DNA of 57,011 nucleotides from Robiginitomaculum sp. (GCA_015485155.1 WFUF01000015.1:1-57011), one strand, 5' to 3'; shown: positions 35,903 through 45,648, counted from the stretch's first letter. Numbers and translations: made by a program. The notes: generated by a model not told the origin, from the sequence alone.

Positions 35903-36430
35903 ATGTCTGATAATTATGATGATCAATACATAAAAGTGAGTGATGGCAATAATGGCTTTCAAAAGGCTCTGGCCTTGTTTGCCGGAACTGCGCTGCTCCT
36001 GTTACTGGCAGCTTTGCTAACAGGTCAGGCGCAAATGGACTTGTCAGTTGTGCATAAAATGCCGACGGCAGTTAAAATTCATGCAGCAAGTGCTGTGTTT
36101 GCACTTGTATTGGGTGCGGTGCAACTTGTCCTTCCTAAGGGCCGAGCCTTGCATATTATACTTGGAAGCCTCTGGGTCATTGCCATGATAGTGGTGGCTA
36201 TAAGTTCATTATTTATCAAACAGGTTTTTGCCGGATATTTTTCGCCCATTCACCTGTTCGTGCCTTTTACAGCCGCAGGACTTTATTTTGGGCTAAAGCC
36301 CCTATTTGGCAAAACCCGTGGCCAACACGGTAAACAAATGCGCGGGGTTTATTTTGGTGCGTTGGTTCTTGCTGGCTTGTTTACATTTGTTCCGGGGCGG
36401 ACAATGTGGCAATTATTTCTTGGCGGCTAA
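35903..36430 (+). CDS. DUF2306 membrane protein
   Basis: A 175-residue protein from ATG 35903 (GCAAGGAAAG upstream) with about five membrane helices. The DUF2306 look comes from KIHAASAVFALVLGAVQLVL, HIILGSLWVIAMIVVAISSLF, then GYFSPIHLFVPFTAAGLY, and the paired His residues that may bind a metal or heme. Function is unknown. It stands alone between the amidohydrolase (divergent) and the flagellar block. Confidence 0.8.
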   Translation: MSDNYDDQYIKVSDGNNGFQKALALFAGTALLLLLAALLTGQAQMDLSVVHKMPTAVKIHAASAVFALVLGAVQLVLPKGRALHIILGSLWVIAMIVVAISSLFIKQVFAGYFSPIHLFVPFTAAGLYFGLKPLFGKTRGQHGKQMRGVYFGALVLAGLFTFVPGRTMWQLFLGG

Positions 36431-36546
36431 AATCAGCTCCCGGCAAAATTGATGCAAGCGGCAAAAACCGCCGGGCAAAAGCAGAGCTCTATAAAATTAT
36501 TTCAACAAAGTTCCATAAAAAACAATGAGATACACATAGGAGAAAG

Positions 36547-36564
36547 TTGGCGCAGTTTTTGCTT
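36547..36564 (+). promoter_or_regulatory. Sigma-54 promoter of the hook operon
   Basis: TTGGCGCAGTTTTTGCTTT-like sequence with GG (36549-36550) and GC (36561-36562) exactly 10 nt apart, matching the -24/-12 consensus TGGCAC-N5-TTGC with one change. It lies about 35 bp before fliK, and FlbD, a sigma-54 activator, is encoded downstream, as expected for late flagellar genes in this group. Confidence 0.78.
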
Positions 36565-36597
36565 TTTCACTGCTAAAGCGCCCGTGATGAGGTGCAG

Positions 36598-38106
36598 ATG
36601 GGTGAAATAATGAGCGTAACCGCATTTTTTACAAACACAAACAATCAGCCAGGCGTGCTGTCTGTGCAAGGAGCGGCTAGTTCTGTTCAAGGCGGGATTA
36701 ACTCTGGTGCCGAACTGGCAGACCCGTCCCGTCCTGCCCTTGGCAGAGCCACATTCAAGATGCTGTTACAGCAGGCAAGCACCTCTGAAACTGACGGTTC
36801 GATTGTTGATGGGGCAGATGCTAATATTTTACAACAGAACACCGTCATTACATCAGATGGCGCAGCAGAGAGCGCACTGCAACCCAGCCTTTACATACAG
36901 CCGGAAAATGCTGCCGTTCCCAGAACCGCAAACCTGACACTGGCTCCGGCCAAAGTGGGCACAGCAGAAACAAGTCTTGCTCCCAAGAATACGGATTTAA
37001 CACTGATACCGACCGCGACTGGCGTAGTTGAATCAACTCTTGCTCCCGAAAATCAGGAGCTGCCAATTACACCGGCAAAGACAGTAATATCATCCGGGAC
37101 TTTAATACCGGCAGCAGGGGCTGAGCCAGCAGCACAGCCTGCGGCAACAGGACAAAATACTGCAACAGGACAAAATAATGCCGTAACAGTAACTCCAGTG
37201 ACTGCTCAGCAACCCGCACAAGCTTCTGCACCATATTTTGAGTCGGCAATAGCGCAAGTGCAAGCATCCGGCCCGGCTGCTGTTCGGGCAGCATTAGGCA
37301 ATGGACAGGTTATGCCACAGCTTGTGGCAGCAGCCTCATCAACGGCAGGTACAGTTTTAACAGCCATGCTTCCGGCATCGGCAAATGGTACAGCGCCAAC
37401 ATCAGCAAATGGCAATAAAACAGTGAGCGCAGCTTCTACTGCATTAAAGGGCGTGAGCTTGAATAATGCGCAGGTGCCAAGCGGTATTCTTAATACACCG
37501 GCAATCGCTTTGCCTGGCACTGAAACTATAGACCTTGAGAGTGGTGAGTTCCTTGATGCTATGGAAGAAGGTGCTGTTTCAGGAAATAACAGGCTACCGG
37601 CAAAAGCCGGGGGCGGAACATCTGTACAGCAAGTTACAGCAAATACCCAGCTTGCTGCCTCAAGAATAGGCGCAGAAGCGGTAAGCAAATTTGCCGCACG
37701 CCTTGCATCGCGCGCCGCTGGCGGGGCCAGTAAATTTGAAATGCGCCTTGATCCACCGCAATTAGGGCGCATTGAGGTAAAAATGCAGGTCAGTGCCGAC
37801 AATCGGGTGCATGCGATTTTAACTACGGAAAACCCCGAAGTAATGCAGGATCTGCAACGATCCGCTGACAGCCTGCGCAGAGCCTTGATTCAAGAGGGGT
37901 TTGATCTGGGTTCAAATGACCTGGAATTTCAAATGGAACAGCAGGGATATCAGCACAATAATCCAGATGCTCAGCAGGAACAATCACCCAATTCGCAATT
38001 AGCAGCAAAACTGCTGGGCGAGGCCGTAAACCAGGCACAGGCTGAAATAGATACCGGAAACGGCTATTGGCTGCTGCCGGATCAACGTATCGATATCAGG
38101 GCTTAA
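36598..38106 (+). CDS. fliK: Flagellar hook-length control protein FliK
   Basis: About 502 residues. The first 370 are low-complexity, rich in Ala, Thr, Pro and Gln with imperfect repeats around TLAPAKVGTAETSLAPKN and LTLIPTATGVVESTLAPEN, as usual in FliK ruler regions. The C-terminal Flg_hook domain (about 375-455) has KFEMRLDPPQLGRIEVKM, VHAILTTENPEVMQDLQ and LRRALIQEGFDL. FliK measures the hook and switches export specificity. ATG 36598 has GAGG at good spacing; 36610 is an alternative. It leads the hook operon. Confidence 0.88.
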   Translation: MGEIMSVTAFFTNTNNQPGVLSVQGAASSVQGGINSGAELADPSRPALGRATFKMLLQQASTSETDGSIVDGADANILQQNTVITSDGAAESALQPSLYIQPENAAVPRTANLTLAPAKVGTAETSLAPKNTDLTLIPTATGVVESTLAPENQELPITPAKTVISSGTLIPAAGAEPAAQPAATGQNTATGQNNAVTVTPVTAQQPAQASAPYFESAIAQVQASGPAAVRAALGNGQVMPQLVAAASSTAGTVLTAMLPASANGTAPTSANGNKTVSAASTALKGVSLNNAQVPSGILNTPAIALPGTETIDLESGEFLDAMEEGAVSGNNRLPAKAGGGTSVQQVTANTQLAASRIGAEAVSKFAARLASRAAGGASKFEMRLDPPQLGRIEVKMQVSADNRVHAILTTENPEVMQDLQRSADSLRRALIQEGFDLGSNDLEFQMEQQGYQHNNPDAQQEQSPNSQLAAKLLGEAVNQAQAEIDTGNGYWLLPDQRIDIRA

Positions 38107-38116
38107 GGAGAGTAAA

Positions 38117-38788
38117 ATGGCTGCAATTACAGCAATTGGTCAACTACAGAATGTGAATACGAACTCACCGCAAGCTGCCACCGGACTTGCAGATAATTTT
38201 GACACTTTTTTGACACTGCTTACGACGCAATTACAAAATCAGGATCCACTAAGTCCACTTGATTCAACAGAATTTGTTGGGCAATTGGTGCAGTTTTCCA
38301 GTGTGGAACAGCAAATTGCCCAAAATAAAAACCTAGAGAGTATTGTTGCCCTAAATCAGGTCAGCTCCTCAACCTCTGCAGTTTCTTTTATTGGCAAAGA
38401 GGTTTCGCTCTCTACTGCCACAGCGCCACTTACAGAAGGACAAGCCAGATGGAGTTACGCACTGGATCGGGCGGCAACGGAATCAACTATCGTAATCTCT
38501 GATGCCTCAGGCAAAGTTGTCTATGAAGGCGCAGGTGCAACTTCCACCGGGTTACAGGAATTTGTCTGGGATGGCCGTGACAATGCCCAAGAGCAACTAC
38601 CCGATGGCGCCTATACCATTCAGGTTTCCGCTACAGATAGTGCGGGCAATGCCGTAGGCGCTTCCACTTCGGTCACGGGAATTATTACCGGCGTTGATTT
38701 TGCCGGATCTGAACCAGCCCTGCTCATGGGCAATATACGAGCGTCCTTTATGGACATTTTATCAGTACGTCAGGTGGGTGGCGTATAA
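38117..38788 (+). CDS. flgD: Flagellar hook assembly scaffold FlgD
   Basis: A 223-residue hook-capping protein. The N-terminal export/cap segment has FDTFLTLLTTQLQNQDPLSP then LDSTEFVGQLVQFSSVEQQI, the family signature. A middle FlgD Ig-like (FlgD_ig) domain spans GKVVYEGAGATSTGLQEFVWDGRD and the PDGAYTIQV strand. The ribosome site AAGGAG is strong, 7 nt before the ATG. It guides polymerisation of FlgE and is lost when the hook is complete. Follows fliK by 10 nt. Confidence 0.96.
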   Translation: MAAITAIGQLQNVNTNSPQAATGLADNFDTFLTLLTTQLQNQDPLSPLDSTEFVGQLVQFSSVEQQIAQNKNLESIVALNQVSSSTSAVSFIGKEVSLSTATAPLTEGQARWSYALDRAATESTIVISDASGKVVYEGAGATSTGLQEFVWDGRDNAQEQLPDGAYTIQVSATDSAGNAVGASTSVTGIITGVDFAGSEPALLMGNIRASFMDILSVRQVGGV

Positions 38789-38876
38789 ACACTAAATGAC
38801 GGGCGCAGAAAAGCCGCCTTTGATCTTAACAGCAGAAGCTCCTCAACAATAAGCGTGAAACAAAAAGGAGCGCAAC

Positions 38877-40262
38877 ATGTCATTATATACAGCCTTAAAC
38901 ATAGGCGTGCAGGGATTACGGGCAAATTCAAATGCCTTGTCCGGCATTTCGAATAATATCGCCAATATCAATACGGTGGGCTATAAACGCACCCGGACTG
39001 ATTTTTCGGCGCTGGTATCTTCACAAACCCAGAATGTCCTGAATGCGGGAGGTGGAGTTTCAGCAGAAGGTCGCAGGCAGATTTCGCAGCAGGGATTGGT
39101 GCAGGCAGCTTCCTCCACCACTGACCTTGCCATTACCGGCAACGGATTTTTCGCCGTAACCGAACAACCAAACCGGGCAGGATCTGCTCCTAACCTGCTT
39201 TATACACGTGCCGGGGCATTCGCACCGGACGAAAATGGTGATCTTCGCAATGCAGCCGGGTATTTCTTACAAGGCTGGCAGGCTGAGAGCGATGGCAGTT
39301 TTATAACCAATTCCACAGATACTTCGGCGCTTTCCACGGTTAATGTAAGCAGTATCAGCGGCGTTGCCTCGGCTAGCTCATCCATCAGCCTAAACGGTAA
39401 TTTACAATCCAGTCAGGAAATATCTGCAAGCGCCGCCACTTATGACGGAACTGTCAGTGCCACCAATATGGCATCAGGAGCGATAACTCCGGATTTTGAG
39501 CGTTCCATGCAGATTTTTGACTCATTGGGCGGCGTTCGCAATCTGAAAATAGCCTTCTTGAAAGATGCAACTGCAGCTAATACCTGGAATGTGGAAGTTT
39601 ATGCCTCTCCGGCTTCTGATGTGGTAAGTGGTTCCGGGCTGGTCGATGGGCAGTTGGCAACAGGAACTGTGGTTTTTAATGCCGATGGCACCATCAATGT
39701 CGCCAACTCAACCATACCGGCATCTCTTGAAATACTGGCCTCGGATTCAGGAACCCCTGCTGCAGGTGAAGTTCGCTGGGATGCCGGTGCCGGAATTGCG
39801 GCGCAGACCCTTACCCTGGACATTGATGGCACTAATGGGGTTGGTGGCCTTACCCAGTTTGATGCAGCTTCCGGATTTAACTCGGTAGCAGTAGATGGCT
39901 CAGCCTTTGGCAATCTGGTCGGGGTAAATATTGACCGTGACGGTTTTGTGCTGGCCAACTTTACCAATGGCGTGACTCGCAAGATATACAAGCTGCCAAT
40001 AGCAACCTTTGCCAATGCCAATGGCCTAATTGCTGCCGATGGTGGAGCATACAAGGAAACAAATCAGTCTGGCGCTCTTTCCTTGCGCGAGGCCGGAAAA
40101 TTATCCGGCAGTATTTCCAGTCAGGCCCTGGAAGGCTCGAATGTGGATCTGGCTGAAGAGTTTGCCGATATGATCTCGGTTCAGCGCGCTTATTCTGCTT
40201 CGTCAAAGATTATTACGACCGCAGATGAAATGCTTGATGAGCTGATCAGGATCAAACGCTAG
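38877..40262 (+). CDS. flgE: Flagellar hook protein FlgE
   Basis: A 461-residue rod/hook-family protein. The N-terminal FlgE/FlgB rod motif is in LYTALNIGVQGLRANSNALS then GISNNIANINTVGYKRTRTDF; the F/G-like core has DLAITGNGFFAV and AFAPDENGDLRNAAGYFLQG; the C-terminal D0 helix is ALEGSNVDLAEEFADMISVQ and RAYSASSKIITTADEMLDEL. It polymerises into the hook. Ribosome site AAGGAG precedes the ATG. In Caulobacter relatives flgE lies next to sciP, as here. Confidence 0.97.
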   Translation: MSLYTALNIGVQGLRANSNALSGISNNIANINTVGYKRTRTDFSALVSSQTQNVLNAGGGVSAEGRRQISQQGLVQAASSTTDLAITGNGFFAVTEQPNRAGSAPNLLYTRAGAFAPDENGDLRNAAGYFLQGWQAESDGSFITNSTDTSALSTVNVSSISGVASASSSISLNGNLQSSQEISASAATYDGTVSATNMASGAITPDFERSMQIFDSLGGVRNLKIAFLKDATAANTWNVEVYASPASDVVSGSGLVDGQLATGTVVFNADGTINVANSTIPASLEILASDSGTPAAGEVRWDAGAGIAAQTLTLDIDGTNGVGGLTQFDAASGFNSVAVDGSAFGNLVGVNIDRDGFVLANFTNGVTRKIYKLPIATFANANGLIAADGGAYKETNQSGALSLREAGKLSGSISSQALEGSNVDLAEEFADMISVQRAYSASSKIITTADEMLDELIRIKR

Positions 40263-40306
40263 TTAAGAGGATAGGAAATCCGCTCATTTCTTAAACGCAA
40301 TGGGCG

Positions 40307-40413
40307 GCAATTTCTTAAAATTGCATTGAAATTGTACTGGGTAATTTTACCAGCTTCCTTTGTCGGATGTTCAAACCTTGGAGCTATTGTTGGAGCTCCA
40401 AGGGGCAATTGCC
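40307..40413 (+). promoter_or_regulatory. Stacked palindromes in the flgE-sciP intergenic region
   Basis: Three inverted repeats occur in 107 bp: GCAATTT-CTTA-AAATTGC (40307-40324), a perfect 10-bp stem CCTTGGAGCT/AGCTCCAAGG with an 8-nt loop (40376-40403), and the palindrome GGGCAATTGCCC (40402-40413). None is followed by a T run. They could be transcript hairpins (3' end of flgE mRNA or sciP leader) or operators. Confidence 0.55.
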
Positions 40414-40446
40414 CAATAATAAAAACAACAACTGGAAATAGGTGAT

Positions 40447-40719
40447 ATGGCAACTGGACATAAAGAACGAGAAACAATGGTGTTGGGCCCAGATGGCAGC
40501 CCGCTGACTTTGGCTGATCTTCCCAAACCCAGCACAAGACGCTGGGTTATACGGCGCAAGGCCGAAGTGGTAGCTGCTGTACGTGGCGGGTTACTGACTT
40601 TGGAGGATGCCTGCTCCAGATACTGTTTAACAGTCGAGGAGTTTTTGGGTTGGCAACAATCCATTGATCGTTATGGCCTTGCTGGTTTGCGGGCTACACG
40701 AGTACAGGAATACCGATAA
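40447..40719 (+). CDS. sciP: CtrA inhibitor SciP (DUF1153)
   Basis: A 90-residue helix-turn-helix protein. The family core is seen as MVLGPDGSPLTLADLPKPST, RRWVIRRKAEVVAAVRGGLL, TLEDACSRYCLTVEEFLGWQ and GLAGLRATRVQEYR, matching SciP over nearly its whole length. In Caulobacter SciP binds the master regulator CtrA and blocks its activation of target promoters early in the cell cycle. Its position beside flgE and before the fliF operon is the same as in Caulobacter. Confidence 0.94.
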   Translation: MATGHKERETMVLGPDGSPLTLADLPKPSTRRWVIRRKAEVVAAVRGGLLTLEDACSRYCLTVEEFLGWQQSIDRYGLAGLRATRVQEYR

Positions 40720-40867
40720 ACCGGGCAAATCCCCCAGACTCAAAAGCAACAGCGATCCGGGTTATATTAAATTATGATCCGGATTGCGGCGTTTGACAAA
40801 TATTCATTTTTATCCATGTACTCTTGTGCAGGATTTTACTCCTGAATCCAACAGCGGGATGCATATT

Positions 40868-41686
40868 ATGGATATTACGGATTTTATTGCCAGACGGGAG
40901 CAGGAACGCGAATGGCATTATGCCAACGGGTTTGGCAATGGTGATCCTGATACCAATGGTGAATATCTATGCGTGGATTATTTTTTGGACCTGGATCCAT
41001 CGCTTTTTTTGGACGTTGGGGCAAATAGCGGTATTTTTTGCGAGCGTGCGCTGGCACACAGTCCTGATCTGCATGTGCATGCATTTGAACCCAATCAGCA
41101 AATTATACCCGAATTGCAATCGCGCCTGAATATAGGTGCCAATGCCCATTTGCATCAAATCGCACTTGATGAAGCCCCCTCAGGTGAAGTGTCTTTTTAT
41201 GTACACCCCACTCATCATGAGACTTCATCTCTGTCACCACGACGCCTGATGACCAGCCGCTTTCAGGCAGCAATGCAAAAAATTACCGTACCCTTGAGCA
41301 ATCTTGATACAGTTCTGGCCGGCTCTGATCATAATATCAGCAATGTATTTCTGAAAATAGATACCGAAGGCCATGAAGCTGGCGTTATGCGCGGCGGCCA
41401 GCACATTTTAAGCAAGAGCGATAATTGTGCAGTTTTGTTCGAATACTCTTTTGCCTGGGCTGAAACTGGCGAAAAAATTGAAGACTCTTATCAATTCCTG
41501 GACGGGATGGGGTTTGATATTTATCGGGTGCTGCCGGTGGGGTTGGAGCATTTGCGCTTCATTACCCGTGACATGGAACAGATTCAGTATTGCAATTATC
41601 TGGCAGTTAAGGGCTATGACCTTTCAAAAAGCAAACAAATGGATATTGCCAGCCCATTTGGCTCCAATAGGCTGATTTTATTATAA
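40868..41686 (+). CDS. FkbM-family methyltransferase
   Basis: About 272 residues from ATG 40868 (GCGGGA upstream). The SAM-binding region has SLFLDVGANSGIFCERALAH and VHAFEPNQQIIPELQSRL, then ISNVFLKIDTEGHEAGVMRG, the FkbM acid motif. FkbM proteins O-methylate sugars and other hydroxyls. Placed between sciP and fliF it could modify a flagellar or surface glycan, but the context is the only hint. Earlier starts (ATG 40859, TTG 40784) are weaker. Confidence 0.85.
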   Translation: MDITDFIARREQEREWHYANGFGNGDPDTNGEYLCVDYFLDLDPSLFLDVGANSGIFCERALAHSPDLHVHAFEPNQQIIPELQSRLNIGANAHLHQIALDEAPSGEVSFYVHPTHHETSSLSPRRLMTSRFQAAMQKITVPLSNLDTVLAGSDHNISNVFLKIDTEGHEAGVMRGGQHILSKSDNCAVLFEYSFAWAETGEKIEDSYQFLDGMGFDIYRVLPVGLEHLRFITRDMEQIQYCNYLAVKGYDLSKSKQMDIASPFGSNRLILL

Positions 41687-41794
41687 AAAATACGCCTGCA
41701 CCAATTTTCTTTCTTACAAAATGGTTAATGTAAATCTGCTCGTTTACGTTAATGCTACTTTTTCCTGTAAATTCAGGCATCTGTCGCAGGTTTA

Positions 41795-41809
41795 TTAAGC
41801 ACTCGTTTA
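41795..41809 (+). promoter_or_regulatory. Possible CtrA box upstream of fliF
   Basis: TTAA-GCACTCG-TTTA: first half perfect and second half one base off the TTAA-N7-TTAA consensus, 68 bp before the fliF start. In Caulobacter the fliF promoter is a CtrA class II promoter, so position and biology agree, but the match is imperfect. Confidence 0.4.
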
Positions 41810-41876
41810 CAATGAAGTGGGAAAAACCTGCCTAGTGGGTCGATTATTCCGACTGATTAGATTGTAGGGAATTCCA

Positions 41877-43538
41877 TTGGATAGTTTTTTTCAAAGTCTT
41901 GCCAGATTAGGCCCGTTACGGCTGGCTGCAATACTGGGTATCACTGCTGGAGTTACCATCGCCCTTATTTTGATGGCCAGCGGGATGGGAAAGGCGCAAA
42001 AATCTCTATTGTACACCGAGCTTAGCTTAAAAGAAGCCGGCGAGATTACCAGCAGGCTGGATCAAATGAATGTGGCCTATGAGTTGCGAAATGGTGGCAC
42101 TGCGATTTTTGTCGAGCGCGATAAAATCCAAACCACCAAAATGACTTTGGCTGCGGACAATTTACCAAGCTCTGCAAGTATTGGCTATGATATTTTTGAT
42201 CAGAGCACTTCTATGGGGCAAACCTCATTTAGCCAGAATATCAGCAAATTACGCGCTTTGCAGGGGGAGCTGGAACGCACTATTTCCACGATTAAGGGAG
42301 TGGAGGCTGCCAGGGTTTTACTGGTTCTGCCCGAACGGCAATTATTTCAAACCAGTGTTGAACAGGCAAAAGCCTCGGTCACTATCAAGCTTGGGGCAAA
42401 TTCAATAGGCTTTCGCCAGACCAATGCCATTAGGCATCTGGTTGCCTCTGCTGTTCCAGGATTGATGACTTCCGGAGTCACTGTTGTTGATGATACCGGG
42501 CGGGTGCTGGCTGGCGGCAATGATGATGACGGACAGTCGGCAGATCCAATTCAGCACCGGGCCGGAGTGGAAGACAGCCTGCGGCTTAAAATTGAGCGGG
42601 TTTTAAGCACGATTGTCGGCCCCGGAGGGGTCAGTGTACAGCTAAATGCTGAAATGGATCAGAACCGTGTTACTGAACGCTCAACCATTTATGATCCTGA
42701 CGGGCAGGTGGTAATTTCCTCAGATACTTCAATACAAAGCAGTAATGAACAAGACGCAAGCAATAATGGTTCGGTTACTGTGGGTGAAAATATGCCAGGA
42801 GCGACAGGAACTTCCGGGGACAATCCAGGTTCATCAAATGTGGCCTCAACGGAAAAAGAAATTCTGAACTATGGTGTGTCCAAAACTGAAACCACCAAGG
42901 TTTATCAGGTTGGCACCATTAAGCGTCTGTCGATTGCGGTAAATGTCGATGGCATTACTACTATAGATGCTGATGGCAATTCCACATGGGCGGCACGCTC
43001 TGCCGAAGAAATGGCCCAGATTGAAGCATTGGTAAAATCTGCGGTGGGGTTTGATGCCAGTCGCGGCGATATACTGCAAGTTACCAATCTAAAGTTTTCA
43101 AAACCGGAACCACTTAGCGTTGATGAAGCAGTTGCAAAACCAGGTTTTAACAAGAATGATATTATGCGGATAATTGAGCTTTTTATACTTGGTCTGGTCT
43201 CGGTGGTAATGATTTTCTTCTTAGGTCGCCCCTTGATCAGCGCATTGATTGCAGGTGGCGGCTCTGGTGCTGTAATTGGTGGAAATCCGGCTTTGGCAGT
43301 TGCTGGTGATACCGGAGCCAGTGTCATGCCGCAATTGCCCGGAAGTTCCGGCGGCGCCAATGGTCAGGTGGCTTTGCCTTCACCTGATGGAACGCTTGAT
43401 GTTGAAGAACAGGGCTTTGATATCAGTAAAATTGACGGACAGGTAAAAGCCTCATCTATCAAGCAGGTGGCCGGAATTGTTGATAGTCACCCCGAAGAAT
43501 CTGTCTCTATTCTTCGTAATTGGCTGCACGAGGCATAA
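41877..43538 (+). CDS. fliF: Flagellar MS-ring protein FliF
   Basis: A 553-residue ring protein with an N-terminal membrane helix (about 17-34, [18 protein letters not shown]), the YscJ/FliF domain with [40 protein letters not shown] and ASVTIKLG, a second ring domain, and a C-terminal helix (about 421-441) before the FliG-binding tail [17 protein letters not shown]. The start is TTG at 41877 behind TAGGGA with correct spacing. It opens the fliF-fliG-fliH-fliN-flbD operon. Confidence 0.96.
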   Translation: MDSFFQSLARLGPLRLAAILGITAGVTIALILMASGMGKAQKSLLYTELSLKEAGEITSRLDQMNVAYELRNGGTAIFVERDKIQTTKMTLAADNLPSSASIGYDIFDQSTSMGQTSFSQNISKLRALQGELERTISTIKGVEAARVLLVLPERQLFQTSVEQAKASVTIKLGANSIGFRQTNAIRHLVASAVPGLMTSGVTVVDDTGRVLAGGNDDDGQSADPIQHRAGVEDSLRLKIERVLSTIVGPGGVSVQLNAEMDQNRVTERSTIYDPDGQVVISSDTSIQSSNEQDASNNGSVTVGENMPGATGTSGDNPGSSNVASTEKEILNYGVSKTETTKVYQVGTIKRLSIAVNVDGITTIDADGNSTWAARSAEEMAQIEALVKSAVGFDASRGDILQVTNLKFSKPEPLSVDEAVAKPGFNKNDIMRIIELFILGLVSVVMIFFLGRPLISALIAGGGSGAVIGGNPALAVAGDTGASVMPQLPGSSGGANGQVALPSPDGTLDVEEQGFDISKIDGQVKASSIKQVAGIVDSHPEESVSILRNWLHEA

Positions 43539-43540
43539 TA

Positions 43541-44572
43541 ATGGCACGAGCAGCAAAAAAACCGGTTGTTGATGATATCACCAAGTTATTGGGCGCAGAA
43601 AAGGCTGCAATAATCCTGCTTGCCCTGGGTGAGGAAGATCACAAACTCTGGGAGATGATGGACGATGAGGAAATAAAGGAAGTTTCTCAGGCTATGTCCA
43701 ATCTGGGCTCGGTAACCGCATCGGCAGTAGAAAAACTTATTGTGGATTTTGTCGGGCAGATGTCATCTACCGGCTCGCTTATGGGTTCCTTTGATGCAAC
43801 CCAGCGCCTGCTCAATTCGTTTTTGCCTGATGACAAGGTAGAAAGCGTGATGGAGGAAATACGCGGCCCGGCAGGGCGCACAATCTGGGACAAGCTAGGC
43901 AATGTTAACGAAGCAGTACTGGCCAATTATCTGAAAAACGAATACCCGCAAACGGTGGCGGTTGTGCTGTCCAAGGTGAAGGCCGAACATGCCGCACGGG
44001 TTTTAAGCGCCTTGCCTGAGGATTTTGCCTTAGAAGTGGTGATGCGCATGCTGCGAATGGAACCGGTGCAGCGGGACATACTGGCAGAAATAGAATCCAC
44101 TCTGCGCCGGGAGTTCATGTCAAACCTTGCCCGCACAAACAAACGGGACAGTCATGAAGTCATGGCCGACATTTTTAATAATTTTGATCGCCAGACTGAA
44201 AACCGTTTTCTGGCTTCGCTTGAGGAACAAAACCGTGATGCCTCTGAGCGCATTCGTTCATTAATGTTTGTGTTTGAAGACCTGCAAAAACTGGATCCGG
44301 GTGGAGTGCAGACATTGATGCGGGCTGTGGACAAGGAAAAGCTTGGGCTGGCGATGAAGGGTGCTTCTGAAGCTCTGCGGGACTTGTTTTTTTCAAACAT
44401 GTCCGAACGGGCTGCAAAAATATTGCGTGAAGATATGGAATCCATGGGGCCGGTTCGGCTGAAGGATGTGGAAGGGGCACAACAGGAAATGGTGAACACG
44501 GCTAAGGACTTGGCAGCCAAAGGCGAAATTCTTCTGTCCGATGGTGGATCAGATGATGAGTTGATTTATTAA
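43541..44572 (+). CDS. fliG: Flagellar motor switch protein FliG
   Basis: A 343-residue rotor protein. N-domain: [20 protein letters not shown]; middle domain [20 protein letters not shown] with the [14 protein letters not shown] stretch (the EHPQ-type motif); C-domain: [40 protein letters not shown] and [20 protein letters not shown], where the torque-generating charged residues lie. ATG 43541 follows the fliF stop by 2 nt. A few upstream in-frame codons overlap fliF and are not used. Confidence 0.97.
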   Translation: MARAAKKPVVDDITKLLGAEKAAIILLALGEEDHKLWEMMDDEEIKEVSQAMSNLGSVTASAVEKLIVDFVGQMSSTGSLMGSFDATQRLLNSFLPDDKVESVMEEIRGPAGRTIWDKLGNVNEAVLANYLKNEYPQTVAVVLSKVKAEHAARVLSALPEDFALEVVMRMLRMEPVQRDILAEIESTLRREFMSNLARTNKRDSHEVMADIFNNFDRQTENRFLASLEEQNRDASERIRSLMFVFEDLQKLDPGGVQTLMRAVDKEKLGLAMKGASEALRDLFFSNMSERAAKILREDMESMGPVRLKDVEGAQQEMVNTAKDLAAKGEILLSDGGSDDELIY

Positions 44573-44573
44573 A

Positions 44574-45236
44574 ATGACAGGCGCAACCGTAAAAAAGTTT
44601 GATTTTGATACAGTTTTCGATGCCGGGGGCAATGTGTTGCGCAAGGGAAGCTGGCAGGAGAGGCTGGATGCTTCTGAGGTAGATCGCCGAATTGCCGCAG
44701 CTTATGAACAGGGAAAAAAAGACGAGCTGGTATTAGTTGAAAAAGCAACTGACCAGGCGATAAAAGCCTTGGCAGAACAGGCTTCTTTATTGCTAAAATC
44801 AGTTGAGGACAATTGCAATAATGTTCAGCAGCAGGCCGTGTCACTGGCCCTTGCTATTGGCAAAAAGATAGCTGGTGCGGCGCTGGATCATTATGAAATT
44901 GATCAGGTTCGATGGCTGGTGCAAAAAACCCTGTCAGAGTTCAAAGGCACACCAAAAATTATAATTACTGTAAGCCAAAAGGTTGCTGAGCAATTACAGG
45001 GTGAGTTGGACAATTTAGACGAAACAGCCTCTTTTGGCGGCAGGATACGTGTCGAAATTGATGAACAGGCCCGCAGTGGAGCAGTTCGCATTTGCTGGGG
45101 CGAAGGAGCTGTGCAAATCGACCCTGATGAGTTGGAAGCACGTATTGAACAGGATGTTTCAAACTGGTTTGCTGACACAGCTAATATGATGCCAGCAACC
45201 AACCAACAAGTGGATAAGGAAATCAGCAATGTCTGA
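44574..45236 (+). CDS. fliH: Flagellar export protein FliH (FlbE)
   Basis: A 220-residue protein in the position of Caulobacter flbE. The N-terminal FDFDTVFDAGGNVLRKGSWQ and a long helix (about 45-110) precede a globular V-ATPase E-like domain with PKIIITVSQKVAEQLQGEL and GAVRICWGEGAVQIDPDELE. FliH regulates the export ATPase and docks it at the base. fliI is not in the window. It begins 1 nt after fliG and overlaps fliN by 8 nt. Confidence 0.85.
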   Translation: MTGATVKKFDFDTVFDAGGNVLRKGSWQERLDASEVDRRIAAAYEQGKKDELVLVEKATDQAIKALAEQASLLLKSVEDNCNNVQQQAVSLALAIGKKIAGAALDHYEIDQVRWLVQKTLSEFKGTPKIIITVSQKVAEQLQGELDNLDETASFGGRIRVEIDEQARSGAVRICWGEGAVQIDPDELEARIEQDVSNWFADTANMMPATNQQVDKEISNV

Positions 45237-45621
45237 GGAAGAAAAAAGTTTGGAATTGGAAGAGCTTGCGCCGGAAACCGAAGATTCTGCAAGCCAGGAA
45301 ACGCCTTCGGCGCCAGATATTGCTGCCCAGACAGCTCCACCAGCTGCTATTGAGGGTGAAGAAACAAAGGTCGCGTCTGATCTTGAGCCGGTATTTGATG
45401 TGCCGGTGAATATCTCGGCGGTGCTTGGAAAAACCCAGTTGAACGTCAATGAGTTATTGAAACTTACACCCGGTTCCGTGTTGGAGCTTGATCGCAAGGT
45501 TGGCGAAGCCATTGATATTCTGGTCAATCGCCGATTGGTGGCACGGGGTGAGGTAGTGGTGGTTGATGAGCGACTTGGCGTAACCATGACGGAAATTATT
45601 AAAGCAGATGACCGTAGCTAA
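45229..45621 (+). CDS. fliN: Flagellar motor switch protein FliN
   Basis: A 130-residue C-ring protein. An acidic, Glu/Pro/Ala-rich N-terminal tail of about 50 residues precedes the SpoA domain: PVNISAVLGKTQLNVNELLK, LTPGSVLELDRKVGEAIDIL, VNRRLVARGEVVVVDERLGV and TMTEIIKAD. FliN forms the lower C-ring and receives cargo from FliH. It overlaps fliH and lies 27 nt before flbD. Confidence 0.95.
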   Translation: MSEEEKSLELEELAPETEDSASQETPSAPDIAAQTAPPAAIEGEETKVASDLEPVFDVPVNISAVLGKTQLNVNELLKLTPGSVLELDRKVGEAIDILVNRRLVARGEVVVVDERLGVTMTEIIKADDRS

Positions 45622-45648
45622 ACCCGAATTTAGAAACAGGAACGTATT

